A stretch of DNA of 64,000 nucleotides from Lachnospiraceae bacterium (GTDB taxonomy: Bacteria > Bacillota > Clostridia > Lachnospirales > Lachnospiraceae), in NCBI GenBank assembly GCA_017473115.1, contig JAFUNC010000004.1, positions 62,001 through 126,000 of the forward strand. Reading direction: 5' to 3'. The stretch's first letter is position 1, and each line of letters opens with the position of its first letter. The notes beneath the pieces were generated by a model. That model had not been told where the DNA came from. It saw only the letters and a list, made by a program, of their open reading frames with translations, and did no database searches. The position numbers and the translations under genes are program-made. Below, one piece after another: positions 7,471 through 15,226 of the stretch.

Positions 7471-8709
7471 ATGAGTCGTAATTTTAACGATGCTAATGAT
7501 AAAGAATATAAAATCGGTATTTTAGGCGGTACTTTTGATCCGATTCATAACGGTCATTTAATGATTGCCGAATCAGCCAAAAAAGAATATAACTTGTCAA
7601 AGATTATTCTTATTCCTACCGGAGTTTCATATATGAAGACCAATGTAACCGATTCTTTTTTGCGTTATGAAATGGTTAAACTGGCCGCTGCAGATTTAGA
7701 CGGATACGAAGTAAGCGATATTGAAATCCAACGGGAAGGTAATACCTACACCTGTGATACGATAGCGTATTTTAAAGAAACATTTCCGAATGCTCAATTG
7801 CATTTTATTATCGGTACGGATAGTTTGTTTTCTTTGGAAAAATGGCGTAATGTTGGATATATTCTTTCAAATTGTACAATTTTATGTGCCACAAGGCCCG
7901 GAGAACACGAAACAGACATTATAAAAAGCCGGGAAACCGAAAAAGCAAATGAGTTATCTCGTAAATTTAATGCTAAGATTAAATTTATTCATTGTACTCC
8001 AATGGATATTTCTTCCACAGATATTCGAACATTTCGTAAAAAGAATCCGGATTCTGATGTCCATGATTTAGAATTACCGGCAGCCGTTGCTGATTATATT
8101 AATCGTCAGGATTTATATGATGCAAAAACGGAGAAGATTCATACACTTTTAAAAGAAGATTTAAAACCAAAACGTTTAAAGCATACCTTCGGTGTAGTTG
8201 ATACCGCAGTAATTCTTGCAAAAAAGTGGGGCTGTAACCTTGAAAATGCCCGTTTGGCGGCACTTTTACATGATTGTGCAAAATACCTTGATACAGATGT
8301 GAAATGTTCTCTTTGCGCCAAATACAACGTTGCAATCAGTGATATTGAAAAAAACAATCCTGAATTACTGCATGCCAAAGCGGGTGCATTGCTCGCGTAT
8401 GAAAAATACGGCATTCAAAATAATGAAATTTTATCGGCAATCTTTTATCACACAACAGGCAAACCGGATATGAGTTTGTTGGAACAGATTATCTTTGTTT
8501 CGGATTATATTGAACCCGGCAGAACGCACAGTGATAAATTACCCCAATATCGTCAACTTGTATTAGAGGATTTAAATTATATCACAGCAGCTATTTTGAG
8601 AGACACCGTAAAATATTTGAAAAAACAGGCAGATAAAGACATACTAATAGATCCTCAAACAAATAAAACATATGAATATTATAAAAAATTCTTAAATAAA
8701 AAGGAGTAA
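7471..8709 (+). CDS. nadD: NadD-YqeK fusion: nicotinate-nucleotide adenylyltransferase + HD hydrolase
   Basis: 412 residues. Residues ~13-210 are NadD: GILGGTFDPIHNGH with the HxGH motif (H26, H29) and the SSTDIR motif near the domain end. It adenylates nicotinate mononucleotide in NAD synthesis. Residues ~212-405 form a YqeK-type HD domain: H238 (KHTFGVV), H267-D268 (LLHDCAKYLD) and a C-terminal HTTGKP...SDYIEPGRTH segment. YqeK is a diadenosine tetraphosphate (Ap4A) hydrolase in Bacillus. In Bacillus these are separate adjacent genes; here one continuous frame joins them, a fusion I know from other Clostridia. rsfS starts 3 bp after the stop, as yqeL follows yqeK in Bacillus. Confidence 0.93.
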   Translation: MSRNFNDANDKEYKIGILGGTFDPIHNGHLMIAESAKKEYNLSKIILIPTGVSYMKTNVTDSFLRYEMVKLAAADLDGYEVSDIEIQREGNTYTCDTIAYFKETFPNAQLHFIIGTDSLFSLEKWRNVGYILSNCTILCATRPGEHETDIIKSRETEKANELSRKFNAKIKFIHCTPMDISSTDIRTFRKKNPDSDVHDLELPAAVADYINRQDLYDAKTEKIHTLLKEDLKPKRLKHTFGVVDTAVILAKKWGCNLENARLAALLHDCAKYLDTDVKCSLCAKYNVAISDIEKNNPELLHAKAGALLAYEKYGIQNNEILSAIFYHTTGKPDMSLLEQIIFVSDYIEPGRTHSDKLPQYRQLVLEDLNYITAAILRDTVKYLKKQADKDILIDPQTNKTYEYYKKFLNKKE

Positions 8710-8712
8710 GTT

Positions 8713-9066
8713 ATGGAATCCAAAGAAATGGTGAAAATTGCAATCAACGCCTTGGAAGAGAAGAAGGCTGAAAATATTCGCATAATTGATATCAGTAAAG
8801 TTAGTGTTCTTGCAGATTATTTTATTATTGCCGAAGGAAAAAACCGCAATCAGATTCAGGCGCTGACTGATTCTGTGGAAAAAGATTTGGGAAAGGCCGG
8901 TGTAAATCCTAAGCAAATCGAGGGATATGAAAGTGCAAACTGGATTTTAATGGATTATGCGGATATTATTGTTCATATTTTTGACAATGAGAATCGTTTA
9001 TTCTATGACCTGGAACGAATCTGGCGAGACGGCGTATGTGTGGATGCCAAAGATTTTATTTTATAA
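8713..9066 (+). CDS. rsfS: Ribosomal silencing factor RsfS
   Basis: 117 residues: KKAENIRIIDISKVSVLADY, IIAEGKNRNQIQAL and a C-terminal GYESANWILMDYADIIVHIF block are diagnostic. RsfS binds L14 on the 50S subunit and blocks subunit joining when nutrients run low. An AAGGAG site overlapping the end of nadD/yqeK drives translation, so the two are coupled. Last gene of the plus-strand ribosome block; a hairpin follows. Confidence 0.95.
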   Translation: MESKEMVKIAINALEEKKAENIRIIDISKVSVLADYFIIAEGKNRNQIQALTDSVEKDLGKAGVNPKQIEGYESANWILMDYADIIVHIFDNENRLFYDLERIWRDGVCVDAKDFIL

Positions 9067-9083
9067 AAGAAGAGTAACAGAAG

Positions 9084-9118
9084 ACCCGGAATATAAAACA
9101 ATATTCCGGGTTAATTTA
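9084..9118 (+). terminator. Hairpin between convergent rsfS and lexA
   Basis: ACCCGGAATAT (9084-9094) and ATATTCCGGGT (9101-9111) form a perfect 11-bp stem with a 6-nt loop. The T-tract is poor on the plus strand; it may serve both directions. Confidence 0.6.
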
Positions 9119-9146
9119 TGTAATTTATTTATATTTTTAATATCGA

Positions 9147-9797
9147 TTAATGACACAGTCTGAATACACCGAATACTTTACCGAGAATCTGGCATTCTTC
9201 CACAATAATCGGATCCATACTGTCATTTTCAGGTTGTAATCTGTAATGACCGTTTTCTTTATAAAATGTTTTCACAGTAGCAGAGTCTTCTACAAGCGCA
9301 ACTACCATATCCCCGTTTCTTGCCGTTTCGCATTTTTCAACAAAAATACTGTCACCATCATAGATTCCAACATTAATCATACTGTCGCCTTTGACTTTTA
9401 ATACAAACGTATCCGCATTTGGAACCATACTGACAGGCATAGGGAAATAACTTTCAATATTTTCCTGTGCTAAGATAGGTTGACCGGCAGCAACAGTACC
9501 AACAATCGGAATATTTACCATTTCAACGGTAGAAGTATTGTTATTAAAATCATTTCCGGTTCTTACGGATTGAAATTCACTGTCCATAATTTCAATTGCA
9601 CGGGGTTTTGTGGGATCACGACGAATATAGCCGTTTTTTTCCAGTGTTTCCAAATGTGAATGTACGGAAGAAGTGGATTTCAAATGTACCGCTTCACATA
9701 TTTCACGAACCGCAGGCGGATATCCTCGTTGTAATATTTCTGCTTTGATAAAATCAAGAATTTCCTTCTGTTTTGCAGATATTTTACCCTTACTCAT
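9147..9797 (-). CDS. lexA: LexA, SOS repressor
   Basis: 216 residues. N-terminal winged helix (SAKQKEILDFIKAEILQRGY, then SVHSHLETLEKNGYIRR). The self-cleavage site is A104-G105 in VGTVAAGQPIL, with catalytic S139 (VKGDSMINVG) and K176 (SATVKTF). LexA represses DNA-damage genes until RecA filaments trigger its autoproteolysis. Start ATG at 9797, preceded by GGAGGT; an upstream in-frame ATG is rejected for lack of such a site. Several CGAAC-N4-GTTCG-like boxes lie in the 181-bp region shared with the divergent yneA-like gene, so lexA probably represses itself and its neighbour. Confidence 0.97.
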   Translation of the reverse strand: MSKGKISAKQKEILDFIKAEILQRGYPPAVREICEAVHLKSTSSVHSHLETLEKNGYIRRDPTKPRAIEIMDSEFQSVRTGNDFNNNTSTVEMVNIPIVGTVAAGQPILAQENIESYFPMPVSMVPNADTFVLKVKGDSMINVGIYDGDSIFVEKCETARNGDMVVALVEDSATVKTFYKENGHYRLQPENDSMDPIIVEECQILGKVFGVFRLCH

Positions 9798-9865
9798 TTC
9801 AGGTACCTCCTTCCATTTATAAATATATGTTAACACAGTTTTTTGAAAAAAGCAAACATATATTC

Positions 9866-9879
9866 CGAAATTTTGTTCG
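9866..9879. promoter_or_regulatory. LexA box 1 (lexA-proximal)
   Basis: CGAAATTTTGTTCG matches the Gram-positive SOS box CGAAC-N4-GTTCG at 9 of its 10 fixed positions. Closest good box to lexA. Confidence 0.7.
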
Positions 9880-9898
9880 ATTATTTTTCAAAAACATA

Positions 9899-9927
9899 TT
9901 GACAAACCGAACAAACATTCGTATACT
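9899..9927 (+). promoter_or_regulatory. SOS-controlled promoter of the yneA-like gene
   Basis: TTGACA (9899-9904), a 17-nt spacer and TATACT (9922-9927). A LexA box (9908-9921) fills almost the whole spacer, so repressor binding would exclude RNA polymerase directly. Confidence 0.8.
9908..9921. promoter_or_regulatory. LexA box 2, inside the promoter spacer
   Basis: CGAACAAACATTCG matches CGAAC-N4-GTTCG with one mismatch. Confidence 0.75.
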
Positions 9928-9931
9928 ATAA

Positions 9932-9945
9932 CAAACAGATGTTCG
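9932..9945. promoter_or_regulatory. LexA box 3, just downstream of the -10
   Basis: CAAACAGATGTTCG matches with one mismatch; it covers the likely transcription start. Centres of boxes 2 and 3 are 24 bp apart. Confidence 0.68.
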
Positions 9946-9958
9946 CAACAAGTGTTCG
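9945..9958. promoter_or_regulatory. LexA box 4 (degenerate)
   Basis: GCAACAAGTGTTCG keeps a perfect GTTCG half but has two mismatches in the other half. It abuts box 3, sharing one base. Confidence 0.4.
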
Positions 9959-9978
9959 AATAAGAATGAGGTGATAAT

Positions 9979-10464
9979 ATGAGAGCAGCAAGATTAAGTA
10001 TTTTTGAAACGGCTAATATGCTTTTAAATTCAATTATGGAATTTCTTTTTAATATATTTGTTTATATATCAAAACCGATTGCGCAATCTATCTATAAAAA
10101 ATACCGCACTTTCAAGAAATATAGTATTCGTAAACAAAAACGTATGAAAAGAGATTTTATGCGCAAATCAGCAATTGTCGGATTTGCCTGTGCTTTAGGA
10201 ATTTTATTTGCTTTTTCCATGAATATCTTTAGTTCAAATGTAAAAGCAGAAGATGATGGTCGGTTGCATAAATATTATACATTTTATACAGTGGAACCCG
10301 GAGACAGTCTTTGGGAAGTTGCTGACGAATTTTATGAATTAGGTTATGATAATCATGAAGATTATATTGATGAAATTATGTTTATCAATCATATTAAAGA
10401 TGCAAATGATATTACAAGCGGAGATACTTTAGTGATTCCTTATTACAGTTATGAAATAAAGTAA
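9979..10464 (+). CDS. YneA-like SOS cell-division suppressor with LysM domain
   Basis: 161 residues: a hydrophobic N-terminal stretch (~12-37), a basic region (~38-62), a membrane segment (~64-84, IVGFACALGILFAFSMNIF) and a C-terminal LysM domain (~100-158, YTVEPGDSLWEVADEFYELG to DTLVIPYYSY). In Bacillus the gene divergent from lexA is yneA, a membrane LysM protein that blocks division after DNA damage; position, SOS boxes and architecture all agree. It is longer than Bacillus YneA (~100 residues) because of the N-terminal ~60 residues. An internal ATG at codon 56 would give a Bacillus-sized protein, but GAGGTG stands before the first ATG. Confidence 0.82.
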   Translation: MRAARLSIFETANMLLNSIMEFLFNIFVYISKPIAQSIYKKYRTFKKYSIRKQKRMKRDFMRKSAIVGFACALGILFAFSMNIFSSNVKAEDDGRLHKYYTFYTVEPGDSLWEVADEFYELGYDNHEDYIDEIMFINHIKDANDITSGDTLVIPYYSYEIK

Positions 10465-10517
10465 CTTAATGTTATGCACTCATAAAAATACCTTTCATAC
10501 ATTTTCTACATAAGAGA

Positions 10518-10545
10518 AGAGAGCACGGTATGTGCTCTCTTTGTA
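10518..10545 (+). terminator. Hairpin between the yneA-like gene and the recombinase gene (convergent)
   Basis: AGAGAGCAC (10518-10526) and GTGCTCTCT (10532-10540), perfect 9-bp stem, loop GGTAT, then TTTGT-like sequence. Could act in both directions. Confidence 0.6.
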
Positions 10546-10599
10546 ACTCTTATATTCAGTATTATTATTCTATGTAACAGAAACAATAGAATATATTTT

Positions 10600-11658
10600 T
10601 TAAGATTCATCTTCCTCACGTAATTTGAACTTACGGATAGCAGATCTTCTCTTGTCATCCGAGATAGATGCATAGTGTTTACGTGTTGTATTAACATCTC
10701 GATGGCCCAGAAAATCGGCAACCATATAAATATCCTGGGTTTCACGATATAGGTTTGTACCAAATGTACTTCTTAATTTATGAGGAGTAATTCTTTTCAA
10801 ACAATTTAATTTTTCGGTGTACTTCGTAACCATATTTTCCATACTGCGTACACTCATACGTTTCTTTTGAATAGAAAGAAAAAGTGCTTCCTCATGGCCT
10901 TCACAAGGAATCATATGTTCCCGATGTACCAAATAACGCTCCAACGCCGAAGATACTTCTTCGCCAAAGTAGATGATACTTTCATTTCCGCCCTTACGAC
11001 GTACTTTAAATCGATTTTCTTCTAAATCAATGTCTTTTAAATTTAGTCCGACACATTCAGATACACGAATACCGGTTCCAAGCATAACAGTAAGGATAGC
11101 AAAATCACGCAAACTGTTTTTATCATAGTAACGTTGTTCGCCTTTGGTAAGTTTATCGCCATTTTCAACCAGATCAAGCAGTTCAACAACTTCGTTAATA
11201 TCAAGTCGAATAATCTCTTTTTCATGGATTTTAGGCATATCAACCAATGCTGCAGGATTATTTTTGATTAATTCATTTCGATAAAAATAATTATAAAAAC
11301 TTTTTAATGTGGAAAGTTTTCGTGCTTTACCGCTTTCATCATTGGTATATTCCTTTCCGTCTTTTTCATACAGAGAAAGGTAATCCAAAAATTGGATAAT
11401 ATCTTTTCGATTAATATCATCTAAAACAGTTAGGTCATAATCTGTAACATTAATATTCTGATAACCATTTTTAAACTGATGTATATAATCAAAAAACACT
11501 CTCAAGTCAAAAGCATACGCTAATTGTGTCCTTGATGAAATCCTTTGTGCCGTGCCCATAAAATAATCCTGACAGAACCGTGGAAGAGTGCTGTAATATT
11601 CACGCAATCGTAAAATATTTCTTTTCATTTGTTGTTCATGATAATTCTGGTTTTCCAT
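10600..11658 (-). CDS. Tyrosine recombinase, XerS-like
   Basis: 352 residues. An N-terminal SAM-like core-binding domain (~1-140) precedes the catalytic domain. All residues of the tyrosine recombinase active site are visible: R198 (LGTGIRVSE), K222 (VRRKGGNE), H293 and R296 (TPHKLRSTF), H319 (LGHRDVNTT) and Y329 (HYAS). Length and the opening LPRFCQDYFMG...RTQLAYAFDLRVFF resemble the single-recombinase XerS type that resolves chromosome dimers in streptococci, rather than XerC/D (~300). It sits beside the SOS pair where Bacillus has a serine-recombinase-like gene, yneB. No dif-like site is evident in this window. A role in dimer resolution is an inference. Confidence 0.85.
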   Translation of the reverse strand: MENQNYHEQQMKRNILRLREYYSTLPRFCQDYFMGTAQRISSRTQLAYAFDLRVFFDYIHQFKNGYQNINVTDYDLTVLDDINRKDIIQFLDYLSLYEKDGKEYTNDESGKARKLSTLKSFYNYFYRNELIKNNPAALVDMPKIHEKEIIRLDINEVVELLDLVENGDKLTKGEQRYYDKNSLRDFAILTVMLGTGIRVSECVGLNLKDIDLEENRFKVRRKGGNESIIYFGEEVSSALERYLVHREHMIPCEGHEEALFLSIQKKRMSVRSMENMVTKYTEKLNCLKRITPHKLRSTFGTNLYRETQDIYMVADFLGHRDVNTTRKHYASISDDKRRSAIRKFKLREEDES

Positions 11659-11666
11659 AGTATCTC

Positions 11667-12380
11667 CTAATTTTCTGGCGGAATAATCGAAGACTGAATG
11701 GCCGAAAACATTCTGTCCTTAACACCGGGAGTCTCATTATTGATGGATTTAATTAGTTCTTTAACATATTCACGTTTGGTATATCCATCCACGGGACAGG
11801 CACTCTTTAATACCGGTAGCGCCATCTTATTTACAAAACCAATCACATCCGCTTCATTCATATACATAAGCGGACGAATCACTGTTAAATCCATACGATC
11901 CAGATATGTTTTAGGTGAAAACGTATGAATTCTGCCTTCGTAGATAAAGGACATCATCATGGTTTCCACAACATCATCTTTATGGTGTGCATAGGCAATT
12001 TTATTACAGCCAAGGTCCTTTGCCAATTGATTCAATGCACCTTTTCTCATTTTAGCACAAAGAGAACAGGGATTACTTTCTTTACGATCTTCAAATATAA
12101 TTTGAGAAATATCAGTTGAAACAATATGATAAGGCACGCCTAATTCTTCTGACATAGCCTTAATTCGCTCAAAATCAATGTTTTTAAAGCCCAAATCCAC
12201 TGTAATGGCTACTAATTCGAATTTATTGGGATAAAAGCGTTTTAGCCCGTTTAACGCATGCAGAAGAGTAAGGCTGTCTTTTCCGCCGGATATTCCTACT
12301 GCAATTTTATCTCCGGCATCAATCATATGATAATCATCAATTGCTTTCCGGGTAAGGCTCATAACCTGTTGTAATTTCAT
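11667..12380 (-). CDS. ttcA: TtcA-type tRNA 2-thiolation protein (PP-loop, Fe-S)
   Basis: 237 residues. The PP-loop ATP pyrophosphatase motif SGGKDS is at 31-36. CxxC at C105/C108 (NPCSLCAKM) and a further C195 (KSACPVDG) fit the three-cysteine [4Fe-4S] site of the TtcA group, which installs 2-thiocytidine at tRNA position 32. It is shorter than E. coli TtcA (311), as common in Firmicutes. The recombinase gene starts 8 bp downstream, so the two are probably co-transcribed. Confidence 0.85.
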   Translation of the reverse strand: MKLQQVMSLTRKAIDDYHMIDAGDKIAVGISGGKDSLTLLHALNGLKRFYPNKFELVAITVDLGFKNIDFERIKAMSEELGVPYHIVSTDISQIIFEDRKESNPCSLCAKMRKGALNQLAKDLGCNKIAYAHHKDDVVETMMMSFIYEGRIHTFSPKTYLDRMDLTVIRPLMYMNEADVIGFVNKMALPVLKSACPVDGYTKREYVKELIKSINNETPGVKDRMFSAIQSSIIPPEN

Positions 12381-12553
12381 AAATATACCTCATTCATTTA
12401 TTCGGTGAATGTTCAACATTTCATATAAAAAACATATTTTACAGAATATAGTTTCAACACTTCGTTAAACAAGTATATTTTATAATATTTTAGCAAAGAA
12501 ATATATAAGAATTTTTATTTTTTTCGAAATAATCACACAACAAAAGTTCAATA

Positions 12554-12562
12554 TGATATAAT
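12554..12562 (+). promoter_or_regulatory. Extended -10 promoter before the AI-2E transporter gene
   Basis: TG (12554-12555), one base, then TATAAT (12557-12562). I see no good -35 at the right distance. The 247-bp divergent region to ttcA is otherwise AT-rich with nothing else recognisable. Confidence 0.5.
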
Positions 12563-12627
12563 AATATTCGAATTCGACAAAAATCGATAAAACTTTTATG
12601 TAAATTTTTATGAGTGAGGATTGCTTT

Positions 12628-14061
12628 ATGGGGTTTAAATGGGACAAAAAATATTTACATTGGGGCGTAACTGCATTTCTGGTAGCGGCGGCTGCAATAT
12701 TATTTTATTATTTTGTATTTCACAATGCACAATTTCTGCAAATATTCAAAAATATTATTGATATTTGTTTTCCCATTATTGACGGACTTGTAATTGCCTT
12801 TTTACTTTGTCCAATGATTAATTGGTTTGAAAAGAAAGTTTTTGTATTATTTCGTAAAAAAGAGAAGAGAAGTGAACCTTTAAGTGAAAGAGCCTTTAAA
12901 TGGTTAAGAGTATTGTCCATTTTTCTCTCATATGTAATTGTTATTACTTTACTTTCTGCATTTATTATCACAGTAATACCGCAAGTTCGTTTAAGTATAG
13001 AGAATATTTATCATCAATCCTCACAATATAAAATGAATATTGAAAATTGGATTGCAGATTTATTTGCCAAAAATCCCGATATTGAAATGTGGTTTATGGA
13101 TTCCTATGAAAACTATGCGGCTCAGTTTACAGAATGGCAGAATAGTTTTTTGCTTCCGAAAGCCCAGGAACTGCTTGCGACCGTATCAACAGGGGTATTT
13201 AATTTTGTCGGTGCGTTATGGGATATTTTAATCGGAGCAATTGTTTCAATTTATGTTTTATATAGTAAAGAGAAATTTTCCGGTCAATTTAAAAAAATGG
13301 CCTATGGCTTCTTAAGTACAAAAACTGCAAACGTCTTAATTTCGAATATTCGTATGGTAAATAATAAATTTAGCGGATTTATCGTAGGAAAAATACTTGA
13401 TTCCGTTATAATCGGTATTTTGTGTTTTGTCGGATGTAGTATTTTCGGATTTGATTATCCTGTATTATTAGGTTTGATTGTTGGTGTTACCAATGTTATT
13501 CCGTTTTTTGGCCCTTTTATTGGTGCAATTCCATGTATTTTATTATTATTCATGATAAATCCGCTTCAAAGTTTGTATTTTGCATTGTTCGTCTTCGCAT
13601 TGCAACAATTTGACGGAAATGTTTTGGGCCCTGCAATTTTAGGTGAATCTACAGGTATATCCAGTTTCTGGGTTATTTTCTCAATTACATTCTTTGGCGG
13701 TTTATGGGGTGTTCCCGGTATGATTGTCGGCGTACCTTTATTTGCAGTTTTTTATGCGATTATCAAAACTGTGCTTGTTACAAAATTAACAAAAAAAGAA
13801 TTGCCTACAGAAACCAAAAAATACGTATATGTGGATTATGTTAATACAGAAACCAAGGAATTTGTTGATTTATTACCCGCAAGTGAACTTCAGGCTATAG
13901 AAAAAGAACGTAAACACCAAATGAAAGAAAAACGCACAAAACGTATAAATTCTTTAAAAAAGAAAGAAAAATCAGAACAGGTAACTTCAGATACTGCAGA
14001 TATACTAAATAATTCAGACATTCAAACCTCTGATAAAACCGAGGATAAAAAAGATTCTTAA
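12628..14061 (+). CDS. AI-2E/PerM family transporter
   Basis: 477 residues with about eight membrane helices in the family's grouping: two near the N-terminus, a soluble insert (~150-200), then the dense C-terminal set including GLIVGVTNVIPFFGPFIGAI, the family's most conserved motif, and FGGLWGVPGMIVGVPLFAVF. A charged cytoplasmic tail (~395-477, Lys/Glu/Ser rich) follows. Members export AI-2 or act as Na+/H+ antiporters; the substrate cannot be read from sequence. I chose the ATG at 12628, 7 nt after TGAGGA, rather than the ATG at 12610 that precedes this site. Monocistronic, with a terminator after it. Confidence 0.85.
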   Translation: MGFKWDKKYLHWGVTAFLVAAAAILFYYFVFHNAQFLQIFKNIIDICFPIIDGLVIAFLLCPMINWFEKKVFVLFRKKEKRSEPLSERAFKWLRVLSIFLSYVIVITLLSAFIITVIPQVRLSIENIYHQSSQYKMNIENWIADLFAKNPDIEMWFMDSYENYAAQFTEWQNSFLLPKAQELLATVSTGVFNFVGALWDILIGAIVSIYVLYSKEKFSGQFKKMAYGFLSTKTANVLISNIRMVNNKFSGFIVGKILDSVIIGILCFVGCSIFGFDYPVLLGLIVGVTNVIPFFGPFIGAIPCILLLFMINPLQSLYFALFVFALQQFDGNVLGPAILGESTGISSFWVIFSITFFGGLWGVPGMIVGVPLFAVFYAIIKTVLVTKLTKKELPTETKKYVYVDYVNTETKEFVDLLPASELQAIEKERKHQMKEKRTKRINSLKKKEKSEQVTSDTADILNNSDIQTSDKTEDKKDS

Positions 14062-14138
14062 ATTTTATCGAATATATATCAAAAATTTAATATAATATAA
14101 AGATATATATTTTCATTCAAATAATAAAATAAAATAAT

Positions 14139-14184
14139 AAAGACACCTTCATATACTATACAAATTGAATGGTGTCTTTTATAA
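14139..14184 (+). terminator. Terminator after the AI-2E transporter gene
   Basis: AAAGACACC (14139-14147) pairs with GGTGTCTTT (14171-14179); a long loop may extend the stem with TTCA/TGAA. T-rich sequence follows. Confidence 0.65.
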
Positions 14185-14421
14185 TTTAGTTATTTAAATT
14201 CAGGAATATATTGATATATAAATTATAGTTAATTTGTTTAAAAATATGGTAAAAAAGTAAAAGAAATGGATCAATAGGATTCAAGACTGCGTTAAAGTAT
14301 GGTTTTGCGAAGAGTTATGTCTCTAAAATTTACTACTCTCATTTATATTTATTAATAATTTTACAGATATAACTCATCAAAATAAGTATTTCATTTTTAT
14401 ATTTAATTTACAAAATATATA
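14185..14421. other. AT-rich non-coding gap between convergent genes
   Basis: Part of a 400-bp stretch (14062-14461) without a gene, between two terminators. No open frame of useful length, no RNA gene and no repeat was recognised here. Confidence 0.6.
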
Positions 14422-14449
14422 GGGACCGAAACAATATCCGGTCCCTTTT
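14422..14449. terminator. Terminator serving the minus-strand kinase-like gene
   Basis: GGGACCG (14422-14428) and CGGTCCC (14439-14445) form a 7-bp GC-rich stem. TTTT follows on the plus strand; the minus strand has a weaker T-rich run. It lies 13 bp past the kinase-like stop codon. Confidence 0.6.
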
Positions 14450-14461
14450 GATTTGCATATT

Positions 14462-15088
14462 TTATTTTCTTCCTGCAGCATCAATAAAATTCTTTAATAA
14501 TTCAACCGTACCATCAATGCCAAGAACGCCACTGTCAATGCATAAATTATAAGACGATGCCTGACCCCACTTTTTATTGGAATAATAATTGTAGTAACTT
14601 GCTCGTTGTTTATCCTTCTTCGTAATCATATCCTTGGCTTCTTTTTCGGAAACATTATATTTTTCCGTAATACGTTTTATACGTACATCCATGTCTGCAT
14701 AAATAAAAATATTAATGCATTCCGCTTCTTCGCTTAATGCATAATCCGCACAGCGTCCTACAATAACACAAGCACCCTCTTTTGCAACTTCCTTAATTGT
14801 ATCAAACTGCGCAAGAAAAACTCTTTGACCGATCGGCATATCCACATAAGCCCCTGTCGAATAACCCATAGAATATGTATCCATTACCAAATTATATAAA
14901 AATGAATTTGTGGGTCTTTCATCATGATTCTTAATCATTTCTTCACAAAAACCACTCTCTTTGGCTGCTCTTGCCAATAATTCTTTATCATAGCAAGGAA
15001 TGCCATAGGCCTTCGCAATTTTTTCGCCGATTTCATGTCCGCCGGAACCAAATTGTCTGCCGATAGTAATAATCGTATTACTGTTCAT
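14462..15088 (-). CDS. Cytidylate-kinase-like family protein
   Basis: 208 residues. Opens TIITIGRQFGSGGHEIGEKI, the modified P-loop of the cytidylate-kinase-like (AAA_26) family, followed by a CVIVGRCADY strand and an arginine-rich lid (ADMDVRIKRITEKYNVSE). True CMK proteins carry GPAGxGKS, so this is a paralogue of unknown substrate that is abundant in Lachnospiraceae. Start ATG follows AAGGGGGA. A 138-bp intergenic region with an extended -10 upstream suggests its own promoter. Nucleotide kinase activity is plausible but not shown. Confidence 0.85.
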   Translation of the reverse strand: MNSNTIITIGRQFGSGGHEIGEKIAKAYGIPCYDKELLARAAKESGFCEEMIKNHDERPTNSFLYNLVMDTYSMGYSTGAYVDMPIGQRVFLAQFDTIKEVAKEGACVIVGRCADYALSEEAECINIFIYADMDVRIKRITEKYNVSEKEAKDMITKKDKQRASYYNYYSNKKWGQASSYNLCIDSGVLGIDGTVELLKNFIDAAGRK

Positions 15089-15155
15089 ATAAAATCCCCC
15101 TTATTCATAATCATTCCATCCAATACATTATTTTATATTTTATGAACCCAATTAA

Positions 15156-15164
15156 ATTATATCA
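15156..15164 (-). promoter_or_regulatory. Extended -10 promoter for the kinase-like gene
   Basis: On the minus strand TG-A-TATAAT, with the hexamer at 15156-15161; the -35 region is poor. Confidence 0.45.
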
Positions 15165-15226
15165 TAAAACACAGCATTTATCGACCATATTTTCATTAAA
15201 ATATTTCCAAGATCATATTTCTGCAT

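Noticed and set aside
9853..9866. Fifth LexA-like box (CAAACATATATTCC)
   Set aside because: Three mismatches to the ten fixed positions; too weak to list as a site.
12405..12416. GAATGTTCAAC-like sequence upstream of ttcA, possible LexA half-site
   Set aside because: Only one half resembles the box; no palindrome.
14185..14421. Possible small gene or RNA in the 14.2-14.4 kb gap
   Set aside because: No start with a ribosome binding site and no stable structure beyond the flanking terminators.
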